Shown here piece by piece: positions 1-6,528 of a stretch of DNA of 6,690 nucleotides (position 1 is the first letter of the stretch; the number at the start of each line of letters is the position of its first letter). The notes beneath the pieces were generated by a model, which was given only the letters and a program-made list of their open reading frames with translations, was not told the DNA's origin and searched no databases. Source of the stretch: an uncultured bacterium (GTDB lineage Bacteria > Cyanobacteriota > Vampirovibrionia > Gastranaerophilales > Gastranaerophilaceae). The stretch is from assembly GCA_937894665.1 (NCBI GenBank), contig CALAWF010000202.1, positions 1 to 6,690 on the forward strand, given 5' to 3'. Both the position numbers and the translations under genes were made by a program.

Positions 1-247
1 GGTAGTGCATAAACCCAACATAATCAGGATTACCAACTTCTTGATAATTCTTCCAAACCCAATATTGTGCGGACAACTCATTGTAACGAGGATTGTCTTT
101 CGAAATGTTATCTCCGGTATTATCGCCAATCATCCCCTCAAACTCTTCCTCTGCAATATCACGACCGGTCTGAATCGGTTCAAGAATTTCAGACTTGATA
201 ATCGGGTGCTTGTCTTTGTATGATATGAATATTTTAATACTTGTCAT
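1..247 (-). CDS. DUF4422 family protein, probable polysaccharide glycosyltransferase (5' part only)
   Basis: The N-terminal 82 residues are visible and the rest lies beyond base 1. The protein starts MTSIKIFISYKDKHP and contains IQTGRDIAEE (residues 25-34), GMIGDNTGDNIS (38-49), YNELSAQYWVWKN (55-67) and DYVGFMHY (75-82). This pattern is characteristic of the DUF4422 domain, found in capsular polysaccharide and LPS gene clusters and generally regarded as a glycosyltransferase-like domain. The acceptor and donor sugars are unknown. The ATG (247-245) overlaps the GT8 stop by one base (TAATG), so translation is probably coupled. A GAGG at 261-258, inside the GT8 gene, can serve as ribosome site. 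Base composition here (about 38% GC in the line counted) returns to that of the CDP-sugar genes, unlike the AT-richer GT8 and TIR genes just upstream. The family call is from recalled motifs. The transferase role is inference from family and context. Confidence 0.85.
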   Translation of the reverse strand, partial: MTSIKIFISYKDKHPIIKSEILEPIQTGRDIAEEEFEGMIGDNTGDNISKDNPRYNELSAQYWVWKNYQEVGNPDYVGFMHY

Positions 248-1353
248 TATTTACATTCCTCAGCTAATCTGATTAAATTTTTTAACCTATATTTCTTCTC
301 AATATAATGTTCTCTTGTTTTTCCAAATGTTAAATTCCTTAACAGCTTACATTTCCAATAATTTATACAATTGAAACTATATTTATTCACAGCTCTAAAT
401 TTTAAATTTGTTAATAAATTATTTTGGTTTAATTGTTCATTTATAGAATGATTTATCATATTTTTTATAATCAATTCATAATATGGTGTTTTTCTAGCAA
501 CCGACCACCACTCAGAAGCATATAGTTCATCTGGATAAAACCACGGTTTTTCTCTATCTGCAAAATGAATAATTTTGGGATTTTTAACAGCCAAATACTT
601 TGTTCTGATATATTCAGACATATTTTTAATATAATCAGCTTTTTTCATATGTTTTTGCAATGGAGGATAATTCCATTCATTTTCTAACCAATAAACATCA
701 CCATTAAATAATTCATTCATTGCATCCTGATCAACAATATCATAATCAAAATTTGTTACCATCTTTAAAAGTTCTTCAGAATAATGATTTTTAACAAATT
801 TTGAAATATTTAATATCATGACTCCAGCCTGAAAATACTTATCTATATTCTTTAGCCCCAATCGCTCCTTCATATATTTTTTTACTTTTTTCCCATATAT
901 CCCAACTAAAGCAGACATCAGGCATTCTTCGGTAGCTCCAATACTATTACTCCCAATATCAATATTGAATAAATTAGCAACATCTTCTTTAATAAGTAAA
1001 TCACAATCCAAAAATAAAATTTTTGGATAAGCAGACATCATTTGAGGAATTATTAAGCGAAAATACGTTTCAATTGAAACATGACCTGGAGTATATAATT
1101 GTAAATTTGAAAATATTTTAGAAACATCAACAAAGCGAATACTAAAATTATTTTCATCATAATTCTTTAGCATATTAGCTAAAAGTTCTTTATTATTATC
1201 TGTAATATCTTTATTGAATATTACAAACTCATAATGATAATTATTACTAGCACAATCCATAATACTTTGAATTGTAACCGCCAAATATGGAACAAAAAAA
1301 TCCGAAGATGCAAATGCAATTGGTATGACCGGATTGTTTTTATTTATAGACAT
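247..1353 (-). CDS. Glycosyltransferase family 8 (LgtC-like) protein
   Basis: This 368-residue protein is a retaining glycosyltransferase of the GT8 / LgtC type, expected to transfer a hexose from a nucleotide sugar to a growing surface glycan at the cytoplasmic face of the membrane. The N-terminus PIAFASSDFFVPYLAVTIQS (residues 11-30) is the nucleotide-binding start. The metal-binding DxD is in LFLDCDLL, with DCD at 116-118. FQAGVMILNI (174-183), DQD (208-210) and IIHFADREKPW (261-271) are further GT8 landmarks. The last 60 or so residues (about 310-368) form a basic extension rich in K and R, as in related enzymes where the tail aids membrane contact. AGAAAGGA at 1368-1361 is a good ribosome site seven bases before the ATG. 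The gene follows the TIR gene by 26 bases and overlaps the DUF4422 gene by one base. It is very AT-rich (18-27% GC in lines sampled), like the TIR gene and unlike the rest. Donor and acceptor cannot be predicted. Confidence 0.93.
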   Translation of the reverse strand: MSINKNNPVIPIAFASSDFFVPYLAVTIQSIMDCASNNYHYEFVIFNKDITDNNKELLANMLKNYDENNFSIRFVDVSKIFSNLQLYTPGHVSIETYFRLIIPQMMSAYPKILFLDCDLLIKEDVANLFNIDIGSNSIGATEECLMSALVGIYGKKVKKYMKERLGLKNIDKYFQAGVMILNISKFVKNHYSEELLKMVTNFDYDIVDQDAMNELFNGDVYWLENEWNYPPLQKHMKKADYIKNMSEYIRTKYLAVKNPKIIHFADREKPWFYPDELYASEWWSVARKTPYYELIIKNMINHSINEQLNQNNLLTNLKFRAVNKYSFNCINYWKCKLLRNLTFGKTREHYIEKKYRLKNLIRLAEECK

Positions 1354-1379
1354 TACTTATTCCTTTCTAAAGTTATATT

Positions 1380-2420
1380 TTAAAACTCAATACCTAATAC
1401 TTCCTCCCAAAAATCGGAACTTTCTAAAGAAAACTCAACTTCCAAATTATTTTCCACATATTCTGTAATATCATAATTGGTCAAACAATTATCTATATAT
1501 GACTTAAAGTTATTAATCGCATTTAATAACTTTTGTATTTTAGGAGCTTCTTTATTAAAAAACACCTGACCTCCATCAAAAATTAAATAATTTTTTTTAA
1601 TAGCCTCATCTAACCCTTGATACTGTTTTACATACTTATATGAGATAGCATCAGGTCCTTCTTTTAAATATATAAAGCAAGCATAAACTATTGCTTTTGA
1701 AAAATGATTTAAAACTTTTTGAAAATTTTTACATTCTTCTTGAAACATTTCTACCGATGAATTTTTAGCTATAGTTGCTATTGGACTTTCATTATTTTGT
1801 GGATGTTGCAATTGAAAGTTAATATCATTCACTCTCTCGATTTCTTTTTGTAAGTACTTATTTTCTTTTTTCAATAATTCATTTTCATTTTTTTGTTCTT
1901 TTAATTTTTTAAACTCAACTTTTTCTGGTTCTTGTTGTTTCTCAAGCAATACTGAAACATTTCCGATAAATTGTTTCACTTCGGCTGACCAATTAGATAA
2001 ATTTATATTACAACTATCTAAATGTCTTATTTTTTCACCAAGTTTATTTAAATCATCGTCATTATTAATTGTAATACCACTATTATTTCTTAATAATGCG
2101 GTTGTGCCATCAAATGAAACTCCTTTGAGCAATATAGGAACAACTTCGATATTCATAGCCCAACTTACACCCAATTCAATCATTGAAAAATTACTATTTA
2201 GGTAATTTTGAGAAAATAGTGCAAATGTAACTTTAGTATCATCACCTAACTGCTCTTTTATATACTTAACAAAATCTTCTCCACAAGGTATATCGTTACC
2301 AGGTTTTGAAGAACAAAAGAAATCCCTCCTCTTTAAATCCGCACCGGTTACCAAAAAATTAATAAAAGAATTTGCTATTTCTTTATCATTTGCTGAATGA
2401 CTTATAAAATATTTTGCCAT
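1380..2420 (-). CDS. TIR-domain protein with coiled coil and unknown C-terminal domain
   Basis: This 346-residue protein begins with a bacterial TIR domain (about residues 1-155). KYFISHSANDKE (3-14) is the first strand and loop. DFFCSSKPGNDIPCGEDF (33-50) is the BB-loop region. VTFALFSQNYL (64-74) is followed by NFSMIELGVSW (77-87), where E82 sits at the place of the catalytic glutamate of NAD-cleaving TIR enzymes. VVPILL (93-98) is the next strand. Residues about 158-205 are charged with heptad-like spacing and look like a coiled coil. The last 140 residues match nothing I recognise. I chose the ATG at 2420 because AAAGGGG lies seven bases upstream and the TIR fold begins at once. An in-frame ATG at 2486 would add 22 residues read from inside the previous gene. 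Many bacterial TIR proteins are NADases in anti-phage defence or interbacterial or host effectors; which applies here is unknown. The gene overlaps the FAD gene by one base (TAATG) and is much AT-richer than it. An A8 run lies at 1591-1598. Confidence 0.9.
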   Translation of the reverse strand: MAKYFISHSANDKEIANSFINFLVTGADLKRRDFFCSSKPGNDIPCGEDFVKYIKEQLGDDTKVTFALFSQNYLNSNFSMIELGVSWAMNIEVVPILLKGVSFDGTTALLRNNSGITINNDDDLNKLGEKIRHLDSCNINLSNWSAEVKQFIGNVSVLLEKQQEPEKVEFKKLKEQKNENELLKKENKYLQKEIERVNDINFQLQHPQNNESPIATIAKNSSVEMFQEECKNFQKVLNHFSKAIVYACFIYLKEGPDAISYKYVKQYQGLDEAIKKNYLIFDGGQVFFNKEAPKIQKLLNAINNFKSYIDNCLTNYDITEYVENNLEVEFSLESSDFWEEVLGIEF

Positions 2421-2434
2421 TATTTTACCCCTTT
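2420..2434 (-). promoter_or_regulatory. Ribosome binding site deciding the TIR gene start
   Basis: AAAGGGG at 2434-2428 sits seven bases before the ATG at 2420, inside the last codons of the FAD gene. The in-frame ATG 66 bases upstream would place translated sequence before the TIR fold and has no need to be used. The stop/start overlap TAATG at 2422-2418 suggests that ribosomes finishing the FAD protein reinitiate here. Confidence 0.7.
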
Positions 2435-3694
2435 CGCACATTTCATGCCATCGGCAAAGGCTTGGAATGTCCACATGTATTCCCATTTGCCGAATCTGCC
2501 AATACTTTCTATTCCCTGAGATTGCAAATAATCAAGCACAATTTGTCGGTTTGTATAAATCGCCTTGTCAAAGGTTACATTTGCATATTTTTCAAATCGA
2601 ATGTCTTTAACTACAATTTCATCCTCCGTGAACAAGCCCATTTTTGAAAGTTTTTCGATTGTATTTTTCAAAACAATTTCAGGTTCAGGAATATCAGCCT
2701 TGCAATCAAAAAATACTTCCGCCTGCAAAGAGCTACACCCTTCCGGCACATTATCAGGAGATTTCATGCTAGGCGAATAAACTCGAGAAGACAAAATATC
2801 TTCATCATAGATATAAAACCACAAGTATTTTGCAATATCAGGACGTTTAAAGCCTAACGAAATCATATATCCGCAAGTGTTGTGCAACCTCTCACCCGCT
2901 TTTACAACTTCGCTTGGAATTCCATCAATCATTTTGACAATTTCCGGTAGCGGAAGAGATGAAATAAGTCTTGTATAAGTCGTTGAAGTTCCGTCCTTAA
3001 AAGTTACAACCTTATTTTTAGGATCTATTTTCACAACTTCTTTATTAAATCTTATATCCAATCCTTTTCTACAATCATCCAAAATAGAGCGAAATCCGCC
3101 TTTTTTAGGGTATCTCATGTATTTTGTGTAGTAGAAATTTTTATCTTGAATTTCAAATGCTCCACGCAAAACTTCATCCAAATCCGGAGAGTGCATACGA
3201 TTGCCAACCCATTTTGTTTCAAGTTCTTTAGGTTCTAAACCCCAATATTTCCTTGTGTATTTGAATGGAAAATTTTCTGCAAAATAATCTCCAAACTGAA
3301 CTCTCAGCCACTCTTCATAATCAGAAATCTGTTCAACAGGTTTTTCTTTACGGTTGATAAATCCTTTGATAATTTGGACTTTATCCTCTGTTGGTAGTGG
3401 TGCAAGGTTGTTTTGTGCAGGGTGTTTTAGCCAATAACCTTTATAGTAGTTGGTCGAAATTGACGGATGGTCATATAAAGGGGAAGATTTTTCAAAAATC
3501 CCTTTGATATATGGATCATCTGTGAAAGTAAAATGCACAAATCTATCAAAACGAAATCCGTCTATTGTGAAATTTCCACACAATCCGCCCCAATCGTTAT
3601 CTTTTTCGTAAATAACTATAGGTTCACCGGCTTTTTCCAAATGATACCCTGCGGAGATTCCAGATATTCCACTACCTAAAATTATTGTTCCCAT
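2420..3694 (-). CDS. FAD-dependent oxidoreductase/mutase of the UDP-galactopyranose mutase-like superfamily
   Basis: This 424-residue flavoprotein has an N-terminal Rossmann FAD site: TIILGSGISG (3-12) with the GxGxxG at 7-12, the acidic E30 ending the second strand (for the FAD ribose), and GGLCG at 36-40. YPKKGGFRSIL (195-205) and the C-terminal GRFGKWEYMWTFQAFADG (399-416) match the second FAD-contacting region of the amine-oxidase / protoporphyrinogen-oxidase-like and galactopyranose-mutase superfamily. Heme synthesis is an unlikely role because the gene sits in a sugar operon, directly after rfbG. A better guess is action on the CDP-sugar made by the three preceding genes, such as ring contraction to a furanose or a redox step. 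That is inference from position. Its ATG lies inside the 3' end of rfbG (13-base overlap) with AAAGGA five bases upstream, and its stop overlaps the TIR start. Composition resembles rfbF and rfbG. The fold is sure; the substrate is not. Confidence 0.85.
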   Translation of the reverse strand: MGTIILGSGISGISAGYHLEKAGEPIVIYEKDNDWGGLCGNFTIDGFRFDRFVHFTFTDDPYIKGIFEKSSPLYDHPSISTNYYKGYWLKHPAQNNLAPLPTEDKVQIIKGFINRKEKPVEQISDYEEWLRVQFGDYFAENFPFKYTRKYWGLEPKELETKWVGNRMHSPDLDEVLRGAFEIQDKNFYYTKYMRYPKKGGFRSILDDCRKGLDIRFNKEVVKIDPKNKVVTFKDGTSTTYTRLISSLPLPEIVKMIDGIPSEVVKAGERLHNTCGYMISLGFKRPDIAKYLWFYIYDEDILSSRVYSPSMKSPDNVPEGCSSLQAEVFFDCKADIPEPEIVLKNTIEKLSKMGLFTEDEIVVKDIRFEKYANVTFDKAIYTNRQIVLDYLQSQGIESIGRFGKWEYMWTFQAFADGMKCAKGVK

Positions 3695-4776
3695 AAGTAT
3701 CCTTTATTCATGTGTGCTTGGATTTGTTTTTCACAATATTCAAACATATCATCATTATGTAGAGCTTCTTTGTACCAATCTACGGTAAATTCAATCGCTT
3801 CATAGAAAGATAACATAGCCTTCCAGTTCAACATCCTGTATGCTTTTGTTACATCAAGGCTAAGCAATGTATTTTCGTGTACCATTTCTCCACCTGATTT
3901 ATCTACAACATTTCCTTTGCCGTAGTATTTAACTAAGTATTCCACTACATCCCAAACCGTTTTATTACATTCAATAGGTGGTCCAAAGTTAAATCCTTCT
4001 GAGTATTTTACAGGTTCTTCAATAAGTTTTTGACCAACTCTTAAATACCCGCTCAATGGTTCCAATACGTGTTCCCATGGTCTGGTTGCTTTTGGTGAAC
4101 GGATTTCAATATCTTTGCCTTCTTCAATAAATCTTATACAATCCGGCACAAGTCTATTATCTGACCAATCACCACCACCGATTACGTTTCCTGCTCTAAC
4201 TGATGCAATTGCTTTTCCATGTTTTGCGTAATCTTTTGGATTGAAATAAGAATTTCTATAAGAAGAAATCATAAGCTCAGCACAACCTTTAGATGAGGAA
4301 TATGGGTCATAACCTCCCATTCTGTCTGTTTCTTTGTAGCCCCAAATTTGTTCGACATTTTCATAACATTTGTCAGATGTAATCATTACAACCGTTTTTA
4401 TGCAATCAAATTTTCTTACAGCTTCTAATACATTTAAAGAACCAATTACGTTTGTTTCATAAGTATATTTTGGATTGTCATACGCTGTTCTAACAAGTGC
4501 TTGAGCTGCCAAGTGAAAAACTATTTCAGGTTGATATTTTGCAATTGTTTCTTCTAATTTTGCACTATCTCTTACATCCCCTTTAACATCTGCAAACAAA
4601 TGTTTCTCCAAATGAGAGGCTTTATAATTTCCTCTTTGTGAATATGGTTCAAGAGCATAACCTACAACTTTTGCACCAAGCATAGTCAACCAAATTGACA
4701 ACCAACTTCCTTTAAATCCTGTATGACCTGTTACAAGGACAGTTTTACCCTTATATACGTTGTTATAATTTGACAT
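3682..4776 (-). CDS. rfbG: CDP-glucose 4,6-dehydratase
   Basis: RfbG converts CDP-D-glucose to CDP-4-keto-6-deoxy-D-glucose with bound NAD, the committed step to CDP-linked deoxysugars (EC 4.2.1.45). The 364 residues match the family's usual length. VLVTGHTGFKGSWLSIWL (13-30) holds the GxTGFKG nucleotide motif (GHTGFKG, 17-23), typical of this enzyme as opposed to dTDP- or GDP-sugar dehydratases. ITSDKCYEN (132-140) carries the active-site TSDK (133-136). YSSSK (159-163) is the SDR Tyr-x3-Lys. SVRAGNVIGGGDW (192-204) and ATRPWEHVLEPLSGYL (230-245) are further diagnostic blocks of CDP-glucose dehydratases. AAGGAG at 4790-4785 is eight bases before the ATG. The gene begins 12 bases after the SDR stop, and its last 13 bases are shared with the start of the FAD gene. 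Together with rfbF it fixes the pathway as CDP-sugar synthesis. The symbol ddhB is also used for this enzyme. Confidence 0.96.
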   Translation of the reverse strand: MSNYNNVYKGKTVLVTGHTGFKGSWLSIWLTMLGAKVVGYALEPYSQRGNYKASHLEKHLFADVKGDVRDSAKLEETIAKYQPEIVFHLAAQALVRTAYDNPKYTYETNVIGSLNVLEAVRKFDCIKTVVMITSDKCYENVEQIWGYKETDRMGGYDPYSSSKGCAELMISSYRNSYFNPKDYAKHGKAIASVRAGNVIGGGDWSDNRLVPDCIRFIEEGKDIEIRSPKATRPWEHVLEPLSGYLRVGQKLIEEPVKYSEGFNFGPPIECNKTVWDVVEYLVKYYGKGNVVDKSGGEMVHENTLLSLDVTKAYRMLNWKAMLSFYEAIEFTVDWYKEALHNDDMFEYCEKQIQAHMNKGYLWEQ

Positions 4777-4788
4777 TTATCTTTCTCC

Positions 4789-5691
4789 TTATTTATTATT
4801 ATTTTCTTTCCACCAGTTAATAGTTTGTTGTAAGCCTTCATCTAAAGTGTATTTAGGGCTCCAGCCAATAGATTTTAGTTTGTCATTATTTCCGACAACA
4901 ACCTCATCCCCAAAGGCTGCAGGAATAGCTCCCCACAAAATATTTCCCTTAAAGCTAGTTAATTCTGCGATTTTATTTACAATGTATCGAAGTTGAACAG
5001 GCTTACCGGAACAAATATTTACTGCCCCTTGAATATCACTTTCAAAAACTTCAACAATTCCTCTTGCAGTATCTTCAACATGCAAGTAATCTTGGAATTT
5101 TAAACAATCCGAAACCTTTACATCTTCACCTTTAAGGCAAGAATTAATTACACTTGGCATAAGCCTTTGAGGTTTTTCATTCGGACCATAAAGATTAAAA
5201 ATCCTTGGCCACTTAAATTTCATATCGTGCTGTTTACAGAATGTTTTAGCAATTTTATAAACACTGTTTTTACTTTCTCCATACAAAGTTCCTGGACTTG
5301 TTGGAGTTTCATCTTCCAATAAGTAACCAAATTTGTATTCATATTCAGAAATTGTTCCGGCACCAACAAATGTTTTTCCGCCGTATTTTTGAAAACTTGT
5401 TAAAAGATTTAGGGTTGCAATTGTCCAATCTATATTTTGGTCTGCAATATGGCACCCTTTGCCAACATACCAAGCTAGGTGGATTAAGTTTTCAAAATGA
5501 TGTTCTGATAAAAATTTATCGACAGCATTTGAATCCATTAAATTCATTTCATATTGCACAAGTCCTTTTTGTTCAGGTGCAAATGGAGGAAAAACTAAGG
5601 AATGAACTTCATAGCCTCTTTTGATGAGTTCAGCTACAACATTTCGACCGATAAAACCTGTTCCTCCGGTTATTAAAACCTTTTTTGTCAT
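4789..5691 (-). CDS. Extended-SDR NAD(P)-dependent sugar-nucleotide epimerase/reductase
   Basis: This 300-residue extended short-chain dehydrogenase starts with VLITGGTGFIG (5-15, GGTGFIG at 9-15). It has LIHLAW (69-74), the catalytic YGESK (Y137, K141) and PRIFNLYGPNE (162-172). HVEDTARGI (204-212) and NNDKLKSIGWSPKYTLDEGL (268-287) are typical of the C-terminal substrate domain. Its place between rfbF and rfbG suggests it uses CDP-4-keto-6-deoxyglucose or a product of it. Length and the C-terminal GAIP...NN.KLK.(I/M)GW.P pattern remind me of abequose/paratose synthases (RfbJ/RfbS type), which reduce C-4. If no C-3 dehydratase is present, a simple 4-reductase giving a CDP-6-deoxyhexose is equally plausible. 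The ATG is three bases after the rfbF stop, with AGGAAGG at 5707-5701 inside rfbF. Family membership is certain and the exact reaction is inferred. Confidence 0.9.
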   Translation of the reverse strand: MTKKVLITGGTGFIGRNVVAELIKRGYEVHSLVFPPFAPEQKGLVQYEMNLMDSNAVDKFLSEHHFENLIHLAWYVGKGCHIADQNIDWTIATLNLLTSFQKYGGKTFVGAGTISEYEYKFGYLLEDETPTSPGTLYGESKNSVYKIAKTFCKQHDMKFKWPRIFNLYGPNEKPQRLMPSVINSCLKGEDVKVSDCLKFQDYLHVEDTARGIVEVFESDIQGAVNICSGKPVQLRYIVNKIAELTSFKGNILWGAIPAAFGDEVVVGNNDKLKSIGWSPKYTLDEGLQQTINWWKENNNK

Positions 5692-5694
5692 AAT

Positions 5695-6513
5695 CTACAC
5701 CCTTCCTGCCATACTTACAAACGCATTTTGTTTATCCCAAACTTTCCAAGGGGCATTACCTGATGTCCACATTTCATCCAATTCGATTTTATCTTTCAAT
5801 GTATCCATCGGACGCCAAAAACCGCTATGTTTATATGCCATAAGTTGTCCAGCGTTTGCAATCGCTTCTAGTGGACGTCTTTCAAAAATTTCTTTTGGAT
5901 TATTTGCTTCAATAAAATCAAAAACTTCAGGCTGACAAACAAAAAATCCGCCATTTATCCATGCACCATCGCCTTTTGGTTTTTCTTTGAATGAAGTAAT
6001 TTGATTATCTTCTGTAATATTTAATGCTCCAAATCTTCCTGAAGGCTGAACAGATGTCATTGTCATAAGTTTGCCTGATTTTTTGTGAAATTCAACCAAG
6101 TCAGCAATATTTACATCTGAAACTCCATCACCATAAGTCAACAAGAACGGTTCATTCCCAACATAATCCTGAGCTTTTTTAATTCTTCCACCTGTCATTG
6201 TATCTTGACCTGTATAAAGCATTGTTACTTTCCAAGGTTCGGTACGCATTTTGTGAAGATCGATATTGTTTGTTTTAAGGTCAACAGTTACATCTGAATA
6301 TCTTTGGTAGTAATGAACAAAGTAATCCTTAATAATATGAGATTTATATCCTGTCAAAACGACAAAATCATTATATCCATAGTGAGAATATATCTTCATT
6401 ATGTGCCACAAAATCGGATAACCGCCAATTTCTACCATTGGTTTTGGTTTTGTGCCTGTTTCTTCGCCCAAGCGAGTACCCAGACCTCCTGCAAGTATCA
6501 ATACTTTTGTCAT
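5695..6513 (-). CDS. rfbF: Glucose-1-phosphate cytidylyltransferase
   Basis: RfbF joins CTP and alpha-D-glucose 1-phosphate to give CDP-glucose and pyrophosphate (EC 2.7.7.33), the entry step to CDP-deoxysugars. The N-terminus VLILAGGLGTRLGEET (4-19) followed by KPKPMVEIGG (22-31) is the sugar-nucleotidyltransferase signature, and PILWHIMKIYSHYG (33-46) is specific to the cytidylyltransferase. LTYGDGVSD (125-133), with metal-binding aspartate D129, SGRFGAL (158-164), EKPKGDGAWINGGFF (177-191) and GFWRPMDTLKD (231-241), with the second expected metal ligand D237, complete the active site. At 272 residues it is slightly longer than the roughly 257 of the Salmonella enzyme; the extra is a short C-terminal tail after the APWKVWD motif. 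AGGAG at 6528-6524 lies ten bases before the ATG and overlaps the stop codon of the recombinase-like gene. The gap to that stop is 14 bases, so the two genes are probably co-transcribed. Also known as ddhA. Confidence 0.97.
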   Translation of the reverse strand: MTKVLILAGGLGTRLGEETGTKPKPMVEIGGYPILWHIMKIYSHYGYNDFVVLTGYKSHIIKDYFVHYYQRYSDVTVDLKTNNIDLHKMRTEPWKVTMLYTGQDTMTGGRIKKAQDYVGNEPFLLTYGDGVSDVNIADLVEFHKKSGKLMTMTSVQPSGRFGALNITEDNQITSFKEKPKGDGAWINGGFFVCQPEVFDFIEANNPKEIFERRPLEAIANAGQLMAYKHSGFWRPMDTLKDKIELDEMWTSGNAPWKVWDKQNAFVSMAGRV

Positions 6514-6523
6514 AATTGCTTTT

Positions 6524-6528
6524 CTCCT
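6524..6528 (-). promoter_or_regulatory. rfbF: Ribosome binding site of rfbF overlapping the preceding stop codon
   Basis: AGGAG follows directly in TAAGGAG, so the last A of the recombinase-like gene's stop codon is the first base of the ribosome site. The spacing to the rfbF ATG is ten bases. No promoter or terminator fits in the 14-base gap, which makes rfbF dependent on transcription from further upstream, unless a promoter lies inside the upstream coding region. Confidence 0.7.

Noticed and set aside
5..223. Plus-strand open frame of 72 codons opposite the DUF4422 gene
   Set aside because: It is antisense to a clear conserved reading frame, has no recognisable motif and no supporting ribosome site, so it is a shadow.
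1354..1379. Possible terminator or promoter between the TIR and GT8 genes
   Set aside because: The gap has only 26 bases, no stem-loop with a T run on the transcribed strand, and is mostly occupied by the GT8 ribosome site.
2421..2486. Upstream in-frame ATG that would lengthen the TIR protein by 22 residues
   Set aside because: This stretch codes for the end of the FAD protein in another frame. The extra residues have no TIR character, and the ATG at 2420 has a good ribosome site and a TAATG overlap.
2414..2780. Two overlapping plus-strand open frames opposite the end of the FAD gene
   Set aside because: Both lie inside the conserved C-terminal FAD-binding part of the minus-strand gene and show no family pattern.
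2420..3694. Reading the FAD gene as a heme-pathway protoporphyrinogen oxidase
   Set aside because: The fold resembles that family, but overlap with rfbG and the glycan context make a sugar-nucleotide role more likely.
5298..5935. Plus-strand open frames opposite the SDR gene and rfbF
   Set aside because: They are antisense to strongly conserved enzymes, with low-complexity translations and no independent gene signals.
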